A stretch of DNA of 64,000 bases from VXYL01 sp965116935 (GTDB taxonomy: Bacteria; Pseudomonadota; Gammaproteobacteria; Pseudomonadales; Azotimanducaceae): NCBI GenBank assembly GCA_965116935.1, contig OZ220737.1:5518001-5582000 (forward strand), read 5' to 3'. The position numbers were made by a program, and so were the translations under genes. Below, one piece after another: positions 1-8,547 of this stretch. The notes under the pieces were generated by a model, which worked only from the letters and a program-made list of their open reading frames with translations, was not told the DNA's origin and did not search any database. Numbering within the stretch: position 1 is the first letter of the stretch; each line of letters begins with the position of its first letter.

Positions 1-1610
1 CGGTCAATGATCGCGACGGTGCCCTTGCCGCCGACTAAAGCGCTCAAAGGCTTTTGTGCGTTGTTAGGCCTTGCCTCCTCCAGGTCCCAACTTCCGTTGT
101 CATCCCATCGCGACACGGAACCCAAGGGTCCGACGAGCACGACTTGGCCGTCATCGAGCACGCGTACAACGGTCTCGCCGTCCGGTAGCTTCGGTTCGGA
201 TTGTGACCATGCGTCGTTGGCCAAACTCAAAATACCGCCCTTGGTGACAAGCTGAAGCTCGTTTTGCCCGTCGGTGCGCAGACTCAGCACCTTCGAGCCC
301 GAAGGCGGCTGATGCTTAAACTTAACGCACCCTTTGAGAGTGTATTCGTAGAGTTTTTTGCCGGTCGCAAGGACGTACGCAGTGCCCTCTCTCCCGGAGA
401 CGGCATCCACAATTGGCAGGTTTGTGCAACGCTGCAGAGCGGTCCAAGTGGCCCCGCCGTCCCGGGACAGAAACGAGCCGTGGGCCTCTGCGGCACCAAC
501 AACCGCCAGGGTCGGTGTCACCTTTATCCGGTACAGGTCCGGGCCGGTCCAGAACTGGTGGTTCGAGAGCCGCATCCAATCTCGTGCGGCCCCGTGTCCC
601 GTACGCAGGTAGCGCGTGCCGTCGCCACCGATCGCGACGCAGAGCATCCCCGAACATGCGCCGTCTACGACTTTGGTCGGCTTTTGATCTCGTTCGAGCA
701 AACGCCTCGGCACGGGCGGCCTGGATCCGAACCCACCGCCGCGCCAACTGTTTCCGCCGTCGCGGCTCACGAACACCGACCCGAGGCTACCCAGAGTGAC
801 GGCCAGCGACCCATCCTTGGAGAGCAGCAGGGCGGGAAGCCACTCGCCATCGCGCAGTTCCGGGGCTTCCGACTTCGTCCATGTCCTCCCGCCGTCCGTC
901 GTCGCGAACATCCTGCCCGGATTCCCGGCGATGACGCCATGTTGACCGACAAAGGCGGCGGCGACAGAGCGCTGGCCCGCAAGTTCGGGGATGTGGGCCA
1001 CCTTTACCCAGCGCCGGCCTTCGACGATCCGGTCGAGGGCGACCCCGTACTGCGACTCCAGGAGGCCCTGCGCCCTTAGTTTCGCGTCGGTCACGGAAAC
1101 CAGCGGCAACAGGAACACGACAAAGTAGACGCCCCCGAGGAGAAGGGCCACGATGGCGAACAGGGCAACCTGGGCCCAGGTCTCCATGTCGAACGCCCGT
1201 TTTCGCAGCCGCTCGACCACGGGGGGCGCGCGGTCCTGTTGACCTTCCGCGTGGCGGCTCAATGCCCGCATGAATGCATAAAGGCCGGCGAGAGTCAGGA
1301 CAAGCAGGTAGAACTCCCACCGTGACGGCAGCCCTTGCAGGAAATCCATGGCTTGATTTGCATCGCCCCGGTCCGGCCAGACGGCAAGACAGACGATCAA
1401 TGTCCCGGCAACAGCAAGAAATGCCGTGATTACCTGGGCTTTCCGTTCGACCAGCCAGTCAGTCAATGGCTCGTTCTCCGCATTCGCGATGATGCGATTC
1501 CCTTCTAACCCTCGGTCCGTGTGACCGGGTCCCGAGTCGTGCAGGCCGAGGAACGACCTCAATGAACCTGGCGCTGGCTCATCGTCCGGCCAACCTAGTC
1601 CATCGACCAA
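1..1610 (-). CDS. Membrane-anchored Asp-box (BNR/Ycf48-like) beta-propeller protein, 3' end off the window
   Basis: An open frame runs on the minus strand from a stop near 1660 down to base 1 with no stop, so the C-terminus lies outside the window. The translation starts with about 70 residues of no recognised fold, then three hydrophobic segments (about 1440-1380, 1320-1260 and 1175-1095), then a long repetitive region. That region carries Asp-box motifs of the form S-x-D-G-G-x-T/S-W (SRDGGATW near 450, SRDGGNSW near 745, TTDGGRTW near 890), the signature of BNR/sialidase-like and Ycf48-type propellers. The propeller is probably displayed outside the inner membrane; no enzyme activity can be assigned. 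The start is unresolved: no ATG or GTG lies near the N-terminus, TTG at 1610 is the first usable codon, and the first ATG at 1349 would remove a transmembrane segment. Confidence 0.7.
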   Translation of the reverse strand, partial: MVDGLGWPDDEPAPGSLRSFLGLHDSGPGHTDRGLEGNRIIANAENEPLTDWLVERKAQVITAFLAVAGTLIVCLAVWPDRGDANQAMDFLQGLPSRWEFYLLVLTLAGLYAFMRALSRHAEGQQDRAPPVVERLRKRAFDMETWAQVALFAIVALLLGGVYFVVFLLPLVSVTDAKLRAQGLLESQYGVALDRIVEGRRWVKVAHIPELAGQRSVAAAFVGQHGVIAGNPGRMFATTDGGRTWTKSEAPELRDGEWLPALLLSKDGSLAVTLGSLGSVFVSRDGGNSWRGGGFGSRPPVPRRLLERDQKPTKVVDGACSGMLCVAIGGDGTRYLRTGHGAARDWMRLSNHQFWTGPDLYRIKVTPTLAVVGAAEAHGSFLSRDGGATWTALQRCTNLPIVDAVSGREGTAYVLATGKKLYEYTLKGCVKFKHQPPSGSKVLSLRTDGQNELQLVTKGGILSLANDAWSQSEPKLPDGETVVRVLDDGQVVLVGPLGSVSRWDDNGSWDLEEARPNNAQKPLSALVGGKGTVAIID

Positions 1611-1755
1611 GACGACCCACGGTCCGTCTTGGTGAATGCGCGACAGCGGGGCACGTTAGCACTCCCGCTACCTGCTCTCCAACCGCCAAGCCCGTGAAGA
1701 CGCAAGTCACGGTTTGCTGGACTCCCTAAACCGGACCGCTGGACGGGACTTGCTC

Positions 1756-2498
1756 ATGGGACGCAACGCCATGATCGCCTTGGCTGCCTGTTTCCTGGTC
1801 GGCTGCGAAACGCTCGAGCAACGCGAGTCCTTCGACTTCCGCATGCAGTTCCGCCAGATGGAGGTCGACGCCGCCCGGCGGGCAGGACTCGAAGGCGAGG
1901 TCCGGCGCCTGGACGGCGAGCGCTACCTGTGCTGGGACGGGGATTGCGCGAAACGCGCCAGCGAGCGGATTTCGACACTCCTCGGCTCGAAGAGAGTCTC
2001 CACGAGTTCGTCGCCCGGGAAACCGCCCTGCGCGAGGGAGCATACGCCGCCGCCAGAGCCGCGCGCGACCGCCTCTGGAGCGACCTCAGCCGTGTCACCT
2101 CCAGCATCTACGCGGAGACCCAGGGGCTGCCGGTCAACATGCCGACCGTCACCGACGACCTCTTTCATCGCGGCAACGCGACCGGTGTGGTGCCGCCGGC
2201 GCAACGCGCCCCCACCGCGACGTCGAACAGCAACCGTTGCATGGTCCGCATGGCGAACGACGGCTTCGCGTGGTGGCGCAACTCGTGCCTGTACAGCGTG
2301 CGGATGGCGTATTGCCGAGCGACGGACTGCGGCGCTCCCGATACCTACTACACGGAGGTTCGCACCATGCTGCCCAACAGCACGATCCGCGACGACGGCA
2401 AGGGCATCCAGATCGCCGCCTGCAGGCTGGCCGGAGACATGTCGTTCCACCCCGACTGGTGGGGCGGCAAGGGCGGATTCCGCTGCGTCTCCGGCTGA
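1756..2498 (+). pseudogene. Lipoprotein of unknown function, split by a frameshift
   Basis: ATG at 1756 (or 1771) opens a short lipoprotein signal with lipobox LVGC, so the product would be a membrane-anchored lipoprotein. The first frame (1756 to about 1965) reads as coding through a charged helical region and a WDGDC motif, then degenerates into proline/arginine-rich translation. A second frame, one base away, becomes coding from about 1965 and ends at 2498. It contains an alanine/arginine-rich helix and several conserved-looking cysteines (NRCMVR, NSCLYS, YCRATDCG, ACRLAG, FRCVSG). Joined, they give about 247 residues. I do not recognise the family. The break is either a disabling indel or a sequence error; no slippery heptamer is obvious. 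Confidence 0.6.
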
Positions 2499-2575
2499 GA
2501 CGGCCCGGCGGTCCCGCCTGACCGTGAGCTTCGAGCCGGGGCACGGTGCTGCGCTCCCTTGGAGACTTCCTCCGA

Positions 2576-2740
2576 TCCGGATCGCAACAGGTCCTGGTGT
2601 TCGCGCATGCGGTAGCCGTTGCCGCTGACGTTGACCATGTGGCAATGGGGCAGCGGGCGGTCGATGAGTGCCGCAGCCATGACCTTCGTCGCGAGCACTG
2701 TTGCCCGCTCCTCGAAGCCCTTGTTGGACGCCAGCACCGT
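2576..2740 (-). pseudogene. istB: Degenerate fragment of IS21-family istB (transposition ATPase helper)
   Basis: About 55 codons on the minus strand match the C-terminal pattern of IstB helper proteins: a T-V-L-A-S-N-K-G-F block, then AAALIDR, an H-C-H-x-V-N pattern and GNGYRMREHQDLL. IstB is the AAA+ ATPase that assists the IS21 DDE transposase. The Walker A and B region is missing, no istA is seen, and the remnant is not flanked by recognisable IS ends. The rest of 2499-3069 shows no convincing gene. The fragment sits just downstream of an intact integrase, consistent with a worn mobile-element edge. Confidence 0.65.
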
Positions 2741-3069
2741 GGCCCGTATCCGTGGGGCTGCCCTGCAAGGCAAGAGGGCAGCCAGTACGCGGCTCTCAGC
2801 GGGCAGATCGACCGCGACTCGGCTGCGGGGCGTTTGCCTGCCCGGCAGGTCATGCGCGAGCATGTGCGCCACACGCCAAGCACCGCCCAGCCCTCGCCGT
2901 CGTATCCAATGCGTGTAGGAGCGCCCGTTTACGCGGACGCCGCGCCTCGTCCAACGCCGACAGGATGCGCTTCAGGCGGTTCGCCGGCACGCGCGCCACA
3001 CCCGTTCGTCTGGTTTCCGTTCGGCCAGGGGGCGCTCAGTTCACGTTCTCTGCGCCAGTTCGATCGCCG

Positions 3070-4206
3070 TCACGCGATGCAGTCTGCCCACCGCTGCATG
3101 ACCGGCCGCCGTTTCTCCAAGAGGTCGTCGCGGGCGTAGGCTGCCACCGTCGCCGAGCCCTCGACGTGCGCCAGCGCGAACTCCGAGAGCAGCTCGTCCA
3201 CGTCGTGCTGCCGCGCCCAGTCCTTGAAGCTCGACCGGAAGCCGTGCCCCGACGCCGCGATCCCCGCCGCCCGAAGCGCCTGCGTCATCACCGCGTTGCC
3301 CATCGTCGCGCCCGGTCTGCGGCCGGGGAACGCCAGCGCGCCCCGCGTCGCCTTCCGGGCTTCGGCAAGGACGTCCAGCGCCTGTCGGGACAGCGGCACC
3401 CGGTGGGACTTCGCCGTCTTGGTCGCCTCCGCGGGCTTGATCCAGACAGCGGCCTCGAGATCGAACTGGTCCCAGGTCGCCCGCCGCACCTCCACCTGCC
3501 GCGCCGCCGTCAGCGCCGTGAACCGCATCGCCCGCTTGGTCGAGGGCCGGCACTGTCCGGCATCGATCCGCGCCAGCGCGCCGCCCATGTCCGACCAGTG
3601 CACGGCGTCGTGGTGCCTGGGACCGCCCGCCCGCTTCGGCAGCCCGCGCCGCACCGTCTCCACCGGAGAGCCCTCGGCGCGGAACTCGTTGATGCGGGAC
3701 CACTCCAGCACCGCCGTGATCGCCGCCCCCGCCACCTTGACCGTGGCGTGCTTGCCGGCCAGCGCGATCGGGCGCAGCACCTCGTACACCGCCGCGCTGC
3801 CCACCCTGTCCACCGGCATGCCGCCGATCTTCGGCAGCACGTAGCGGTCCACCGCCGAGCGCCAGTTGTGCGCCGGGCTGTTCGAGCGCCACGTCTGGCG
3901 CCTCTCGGCGAAGCAGGTCGCCTCCGCCTCCTCGAACGTCGGCACCCTCGACCTGCGCGGGTCGCCGCCCGTGCGGGCGATGGCGCGGTTGTCCGCCGCC
4001 GCCTTGCGCGCGTCGGCGAGCTTCACGAGATCGGCGCTGCCGAGTCCCAGGTCCACGCGCCTGCCGTGGATCATGAGACGCTGTATCCACTGGCGGGTGC
4101 CGCTCTTGCGGACGCGGAGCATCAGGCCGTTGCCGTCGACGTAGCTGCCGGGGCCTGCGGAGCGCACCATGGCGGCGGAGAGGGCGTTGCGAGACAGTCG
4201 GGGCAT
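3070..4206 (-). CDS. P4-type tyrosine recombinase / integrase
   Basis: A 378-residue site-specific recombinase of the phage P4/CP4-57 integrase class, the usual enzyme of genomic islands. The N-terminus (about 1-85) is the small DUF4102-type arm-binding domain. A SAM-like core-binding domain follows (about 90-190), then the catalytic domain. All catalytic residues are visible: R236 in TAARQVE, H321 and R324 in HGFRSS, H347 in LAHVEG and the nucleophile Y357 in AAYARDD, so the enzyme should be active. The start at 4206 gives the normal N-terminus. Such integrases usually lie beside a tRNA attachment site. None adjoins it here; the only tRNA in the window is 10 kb away, and I could not find direct repeats marking the island. 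Confidence 0.93.
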   Translation of the reverse strand: MPRLSRNALSAAMVRSAGPGSYVDGNGLMLRVRKSGTRQWIQRLMIHGRRVDLGLGSADLVKLADARKAAADNRAIARTGGDPRRSRVPTFEEAEATCFAERRQTWRSNSPAHNWRSAVDRYVLPKIGGMPVDRVGSAAVYEVLRPIALAGKHATVKVAGAAITAVLEWSRINEFRAEGSPVETVRRGLPKRAGGPRHHDAVHWSDMGGALARIDAGQCRPSTKRAMRFTALTAARQVEVRRATWDQFDLEAAVWIKPAEATKTAKSHRVPLSRQALDVLAEARKATRGALAFPGRRPGATMGNAVMTQALRAAGIAASGHGFRSSFKDWARQHDVDELLSEFALAHVEGSATVAAYARDDLLEKRRPVMQRWADCIA

Positions 4207-4520
4207 GGGATCGCTCCTTCAGGGCACGAGCCAAGCCTAGCACGCGCTGCACAGACAACACAATGCGCCCCACAAAATATGTCCGACGAAGCGGCACTTC
4301 GCGAAACGTCTGCATCGGCATTGCGCTTACCGAAACGCGAAGTAAATAACCGATTGTCAATTAGTTAAGATACGACGTGACACATCGAACGCCGCCCTTA
4401 GCATGAACCTGGTTGGGTTGTACGCATCTACATGGAACAAACGGCGATTGGGAGTGAAGCGATCGACCGCGGTCCTTGCAGGATCGGTGGCGGCCCCGCC
4501 CGCCGCTTTCCACCTACGAC
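4207..4520. other. Intergenic region upstream of the integrase, no gene seen
   Basis: This stretch, 5' of the integrase and 3' of the glutamine synthetase-like gene, is more A+T-rich than its surroundings, especially 4330-4380. It should hold the integrase promoter: a TTGACA hexamer reads on the minus strand near 4353-4358, but no good -10 at the right spacing was found. It is the most likely place for an attachment site, but no repeat partner was found within the window. Confidence 0.4.
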
Positions 4521-5915
4521 CTAGATGATTTCGAAGTAGCGCGCCAGTTGCCAGTCGTCCACGAACCGTTCGTGGCGTTCGCTTTCCCATCTTCGGGTGG
4601 CGGCGAAGTGATCGACGAAGGTGTTGCCGAAGAGTTCCCGCGCCGCCGCCGATGCGGCAAAGCGCTCGGCTGACTGCCGCAGCGTCGGCGAAAAGCGCAA
4701 CTCGGCAGGCAGTTCGTCGACGGCGTCGTAGGCATTGCCTTGCACGGCGCCGCCCGGTTCCAGACGCTGTTCGATACCGAGCAGGGCCGCGCCCAGAGCC
4801 GCCGCGGCGACGAGATAAGGATTGCCGTCGGCACCTCCCACGCGGCATTCAATGTGCTGGCGCGCGGCCAAACCCGGTATGAACCGGAACGCCGCCGTGC
4901 GGTTCTCGACGCCCCATGTCGATGCCGTGGGCGCCCAGGCACCCTTCACCAGCCGGGTGAAGCTGTTTATCGTGGGTGCAAGCATGGGCAACAGCTCCGG
5001 CGTGTGGCGCATGAGGCCGCCAAGGGCCCAGCGAGCGGTGTCGGGGATGTCGTCACCGGCAAAGGCGTTGGCGGGCGACGCCGGCTTGTCTCGATGATGC
5101 AACGAAAAATGAAAGTGACCGCTCTGCCCCGGATAGTCCATCGACCATTTCGCCATGAACGTCGCCATCATCTCGCGCTGGGCAAAGAACGACTTGGCGA
5201 AGGTCTTGAACAGCACCGCCCGGTCGGCGGCCTCCAAGGCATCGGCAACCGCCAGCGCCGCTTCCCAAACGCCGGGGCCGGTTTCGCAGTGCAGTCCTTC
5301 GAGTGGCATCCGAAAGTCGATTGAGTGCGCCAAGAGTTCCTGGAACAAGTCCGCTTGCGACGCTGCCCGGAGCACCGAGTAGCCGAAGTTGCCCGGCGTC
5401 ACTGGCTGAAGCCCTCGATAGCCCTTGGCACGCACGCTATCCGGCGTTTCCTTGAAGACGAAAAACTCGTACTCGAATCCGCATTGCGCCACTAGCCCCA
5501 AGGACTCCGCCCGCTCCAGCACCCGCCGCAGCAGCGAACGCGGGCAGGCCGGGTGATCGCCAGCCTCGCCGGCAAACTCGCCCAGAAAGAACGGCGCCTC
5601 GCTGTCCGGCAGCCGTCGCTCGGTGCTTGTCAGCAGGCGATAGTCGGTGTCGGGAAAGCCGGTGTCCCAGCCGGTGACGCCCTGCCACGCCGCCCCCGGC
5701 GGGTGTTCGTAGAGTTCGTCTGCAACATCCCAGCCAAACACGCAGTCGCAGAAGCCGCCGCCGTGGCGCATGAGGCTTTTGAGCTTGTCCAAACTGACGA
5801 ACTTGCCCCTGAGGACGCCGTCGAGGTCTGCCAATCCGAGCATGGCGGCACGGGCGCCCCGTTCGGAATAGTCTTGGAACGCCTCGTCCAGTGATCGATC
5901 TTCGCCCTCGGCCAT
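4521..5915 (-). CDS. Glutamine synthetase family protein (gamma-glutamyl-amine ligase type)
   Basis: 464 residues of the GlnA/PuuA fold, ATP-dependent ligation of ammonia or an amine to glutamate. Visible landmarks are the N-terminal beta-grasp region, the metal-binding FEYEFFVF strand, GPGVWEAAL, the SGHFHFSL histidine loop, the substrate and ATP loop with APTINSF and NRTAAFRF, and RQHIECRVGGADGNPY. The adenylylation tyrosine segment of GlnA-I is not evident and the C-terminus ends in WQLARYFEII, as in gamma-glutamylpolyamine synthetase-like paralogues, so polyamine or other amine use is likelier than primary ammonia assimilation. The substrate is inference. The gene stands alone; its 5' side carries a 90-bp tandem repeat. 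Confidence 0.88.
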   Translation of the reverse strand: MAEGEDRSLDEAFQDYSERGARAAMLGLADLDGVLRGKFVSLDKLKSLMRHGGGFCDCVFGWDVADELYEHPPGAAWQGVTGWDTGFPDTDYRLLTSTERRLPDSEAPFFLGEFAGEAGDHPACPRSLLRRVLERAESLGLVAQCGFEYEFFVFKETPDSVRAKGYRGLQPVTPGNFGYSVLRAASQADLFQELLAHSIDFRMPLEGLHCETGPGVWEAALAVADALEAADRAVLFKTFAKSFFAQREMMATFMAKWSMDYPGQSGHFHFSLHHRDKPASPANAFAGDDIPDTARWALGGLMRHTPELLPMLAPTINSFTRLVKGAWAPTASTWGVENRTAAFRFIPGLAARQHIECRVGGADGNPYLVAAAALGAALLGIEQRLEPGGAVQGNAYDAVDELPAELRFSPTLRQSAERFAASAAARELFGNTFVDHFAATRRWESERHERFVDDWQLARYFEII

Positions 5916-6035
5916 GCGCCTCGTCCCCGCAACAGTCCCACGCGCAGTATGCAGGTTCTTTCCGGGTCCACGTCCCTACTGGCCGAGACTGCACAGGCAA
6001 TGACCACCTGCGCGCCCGGGCCAACCCGGCCGCCG

Positions 6036-6235
6036 CCCCGGCTGAAGGCTCTTTATGGTCCACGCCCCACCCACCGAGGCTGACCCGGCGAACAGCCTCT
6101 CACGCGCCAGCGACCTTGGACGCTTCCCCGGCTGAAGGCTCTTTACGATCCACGCCCCCACCGTCCGGGGCTGAGCGGCGAATCGCCTCTCACGCGCCAG
6201 CGACCTTGGACGCTTCCCCGGCTGAAGGCTCCCTG
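6036..6235. repeat. 90-bp tandem repeat, about 2.2 copies
   Basis: The block CCCCGGCTGAAGGCTC recurs beginning at 6037, 6127 and 6217, an exact 90-bp period. The intervening text (for example CTCTCACGCGCCAGCGACC near 6098 and 6188) is almost identical between copies. The array lies 120-320 bp upstream of the glutamine synthetase-like gene and does not code. It could be a regulatory array or a slippage product; it is not CRISPR, since the spacing units are themselves repeated. Confidence 0.85.
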
Positions 6236-6519
6236 TGGATAAATCGTGGGATAACAGTGTGTTGACGTTCGGAAAACCTGCTAACGACTGCGTATCCGCC
6301 AGCGCCACACATTGGCCACGAAATGCATTTTCATCATAATATCAACAAGTTACGCGAAGTAGATACAGGATTTCTCGACAAGTCAAAGGCTTGCGTGCCA
6401 ATGGTGGAGAGCGTTGGCATTTGTGCATAAGAATGCCCCGCGCGGTGCCTTTTCCTCCCGCAACCTTCTGTTCTGCAAGCAAAACATCGCCGCGAACAGG
6501 CCAAGGCGGCAAGGCTGGA
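6236..6519. other. Intergenic, locally A+T-rich, no gene seen
   Basis: About 280 bp between the tandem repeat and the stop of the thioredoxin-like gene. The stretch 6310-6375 is strikingly A+T-rich for this genome (CATCATAATATCAACAAG), suggesting a promoter or a horizontally acquired scrap. I see no open frame or RNA fold that I can name. Confidence 0.35.
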
Positions 6520-7374
6520 TCAATGCATGAAGTTGAACATGCGCCGACGGTAGCGAGTGGCGACTTGTGAACCCTTGCCGAGCAGGGCCATGATACGGAT
6601 CATGGTGACGCGGCCCGCATCCTCGCGGAAGTCCCGGTCTGTGGCGAGAATGGTCATGGCCTGCTCGAGCGCCTCCTCGTAGCGGCGCGCCTCGGCAAGC
6701 AGGATGGCAGCGCAATAGCGGGCTTCGAGGTCGGACTCGTCCGCTGTCACGCCGGCAAGCGCGGCCTCAAGGTCGCCCATGTCCGCGGCCTCCTCGGCGA
6801 CCTGAAGCCGGGCGGCTGGTCGTTCGCGTTCGGCCGCATCCTCGGGAATGGTCGCGAGCACGGTGCGGGCACCTTCCACGTCGCCTTGGATGGCGAGGAT
6901 GTCCGCCCATTCCACCTTGAATGCGGGGTTGTTGGGTTCTTCGTCAATGGCCTGCTGCAGTGCCCGTAGGGCTGCGTCCCAGTCTTCCCGTTCCAGGTGC
7001 CGGGCGAGGCTTTCCTTGAGCACTTCACCGCTCGACATGGTGAGGCGGTCGATGAGCTCGCGCAGCACGCCCTCGCCCTGCGGCCCCTCCATCTGTTCGG
7101 CAAGCTGCCCGTCCTTGATGACGCGAATGGCCGGTATGCCCTGCACCCGCAGTTGCTGGGCGAGGGCTTGATCTTGGGCGATGTCGGAAAGGCCCAGCGC
7201 GAACTTGCCCTGGTATTGCCCGGCCAGGCGTTCGAGTGCCTGACGTGTATCCACCGAGGGCGGCACCTGATCGGTCCAGAACAGCACCACCACGGGTACC
7301 TGCTTGGAGCGCTCCACCACATCCTGCGCGAAAGTACGCAGGTCAATATCGAAGACCGCAGGGCTCGCTTCCAT
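6520..7374 (-). CDS. cnoX: Thioredoxin-fold plus TPR protein, CnoX/YbbN-like
   Basis: 284 residues: a thioredoxin-like domain (about 1-110) followed by TPR-like helical repeats (about 115-280), the layout of CnoX/YbbN, a holdase that protects proteins from oxidation and delivers them to GroEL/DnaK. The cytosolic location follows from the absence of a signal peptide. The active-site region reads WTDQVPPS (W33 onward) in place of WCGPC, so it has no redox cysteine pair; the cis-proline loop GIPAIRV with P81 is kept. Escherichia coli CnoX also lacks a functional thioredoxin motif, so this does not mean decay. The gene ends before an A+T-rich spacer. Confidence 0.85.
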   Translation of the reverse strand: MEASPAVFDIDLRTFAQDVVERSKQVPVVVLFWTDQVPPSVDTRQALERLAGQYQGKFALGLSDIAQDQALAQQLRVQGIPAIRVIKDGQLAEQMEGPQGEGVLRELIDRLTMSSGEVLKESLARHLEREDWDAALRALQQAIDEEPNNPAFKVEWADILAIQGDVEGARTVLATIPEDAAERERPAARLQVAEEAADMGDLEAALAGVTADESDLEARYCAAILLAEARRYEEALEQAMTILATDRDFREDAGRVTMIRIMALLGKGSQVATRYRRRMFNFMH

Positions 7375-7463
7375 GCTTCACACGGGGGTCGGGGGTAAGC
7401 GACGGATTGTAGCACCAGGGCGCAAGGGGCCTCTCGTTCGAGAGGGGCTTTGGTCGAGGGCCT

Positions 7464-8231
7464 CTAGCGCAGCCGCGTGACTGCCGGCACGCTTTCCTCC
7501 GCACCGGGAACGTCGGGCAGCGAATCGAAGGCTTGCCGAAGGCTCTCCGCCCACAGCCGCCGCACCGTGAGCAAATACTCGTGGTGTTCGTCGAGCAAAA
7601 GGTGGCGGCCTTGGCTCAGGCTTCCCGCGCGGTAGATGAAGCACTCCACCGGCGGCCCCACCGTCGCGTTGCTGCGCATGGTGGAATCCATCGACACCAG
7701 TGCGACCTTGAGGGCGTCGCGGATGGAGGTGTCGGGATGGATGATGCGGTCGAGGATCGGCTTGCCGTACTTCACCTCGCCGATCTGCAAAAACGGCATG
7801 GCTGCGCTTGCGTGGACGAAGTTGCCTTCTGGGTAGATGTGGGCGATGTCGGCGCGGCCGCCGCGAATCTCGCCACCGAGGATGAACGACGCCTCCGGCA
7901 CGAAATCGCCGCTGCCCCGCTGCACGCGGTCCCGCGCCTGTTCCGCCTTGTGTACGCACACCCGACCGACGTAGTCGGCGGCATCGTCCAGCGTTTCCGC
8001 CACCATCAGGCTTTCGCTGGCGCGGCTTTCGATGTCCTGCTCGATCTGTGCCATCACGCTTTGCGTCGTGGCGAGATTCCCCGCCGCCAGCAGCGCAAAC
8101 GACCGCTCCCCTTCGACGCAAAAGCGATGCATCTTGCTGTACGTGCCGATCTGGTCGACACCGGCGTTGGTGCGGGAGTCCGAGACAAACACGAGCCCCC
8201 TGTCCACCGCTATCCCAAGGCAATAGGTCAT
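7464..8231 (-). CDS. Anbu-type proteasome-like peptidase
   Basis: 255 residues of the Ntn-hydrolase fold, the bacterial Anbu (ancestral beta subunit) family, a self-assembling cytosolic peptidase related to 20S proteasome beta subunits and HslV. I chose the ATG at 8231 rather than 8267 because it puts the nucleophile threonine at position 2 (M-TYCLGIAV), exposed after Met removal; the catalytic D18 in SDSRT and K33 in TYSKM are in register. Anbu is often encoded with an alpha-E protein, a circularly permuted ATP-grasp protein and a transglutaminase; none is present here, so it is an orphan locus. Start choice is well supported by family structure. Confidence 0.88.
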   Translation of the reverse strand: MTYCLGIAVDRGLVFVSDSRTNAGVDQIGTYSKMHRFCVEGERSFALLAAGNLATTQSVMAQIEQDIESRASESLMVAETLDDAADYVGRVCVHKAEQARDRVQRGSGDFVPEASFILGGEIRGGRADIAHIYPEGNFVHASAAMPFLQIGEVKYGKPILDRIIHPDTSIRDALKVALVSMDSTMRSNATVGPPVECFIYRAGSLSQGRHLLLDEHHEYLLTVRRLWAESLRQAFDSLPDVPGAEESVPAVTRLR

Positions 8232-8378
8232 GCCCCGATTCTTGACGCGGCACTGGGCCGCTGTCAACGAAGACCACCGGAGGTGCCCTGCGAGGGCGTA
8301 TTGGAGCCAGGGCGTCTCGCCGACGCGCCCTCGGGGAGCGCCGCTAGGCGCCGCAAGGCGCGTCCCTTCGCCAGCGCT

Positions 8379-8513
8379 TGAACAAGGACGGGCCTTCGGA
8401 GGGAAGGCATCTGCCGTCCCTGGCGCCGACAGCCGCTTTCCCGGAAACCGCAGACGGCGCGCTCCCGCGCGCTAGGGAAGGCAGGATGCCTTCCCTCCGA
8501 AGGCCCGTTCACG
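8379..8513. repeat. Dispersed palindromic repeat, family A, copy 1
   Basis: Two inverted arms, ACGGGCCTTCGGAGGGAAGG near 8388 and its complement ending near 8508, surround a GC-rich core with CGCGCTCCCGCGCG. The same arms recur at 38.6, 48.9, 51.1, 54.3 and 56.5 kb. The family is non-coding, always intergenic, and looks like a REP or small MITE element. Confidence 0.85.
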
Positions 8514-8547
8514 GCGGCGCAAGCCCCTGCCCCGGATTATCCTTGCC

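Noticed and set aside
1965..1975. Programmed frameshift in the lipoprotein gene
   Set aside because: No slippery heptamer or downstream structure was evident; indel is simpler.
2701..4368. Long plus-strand open frame opposite the integrase (555 codons)
   Set aside because: Arginine/proline-rich translation without domains; it mirrors the integrase on the other strand, a usual effect of high GC.
6036..6235. Possible CRISPR array
   Set aside because: Period is 90 bp and the whole unit, not only a short repeat, is conserved; no variable spacers.
8379..8513. Family A repeats as simple terminators
   Set aside because: They recur with long conserved arms irrespective of gene orientation, lack T-runs and share sequence, so a mobile/REP-like origin fits better.
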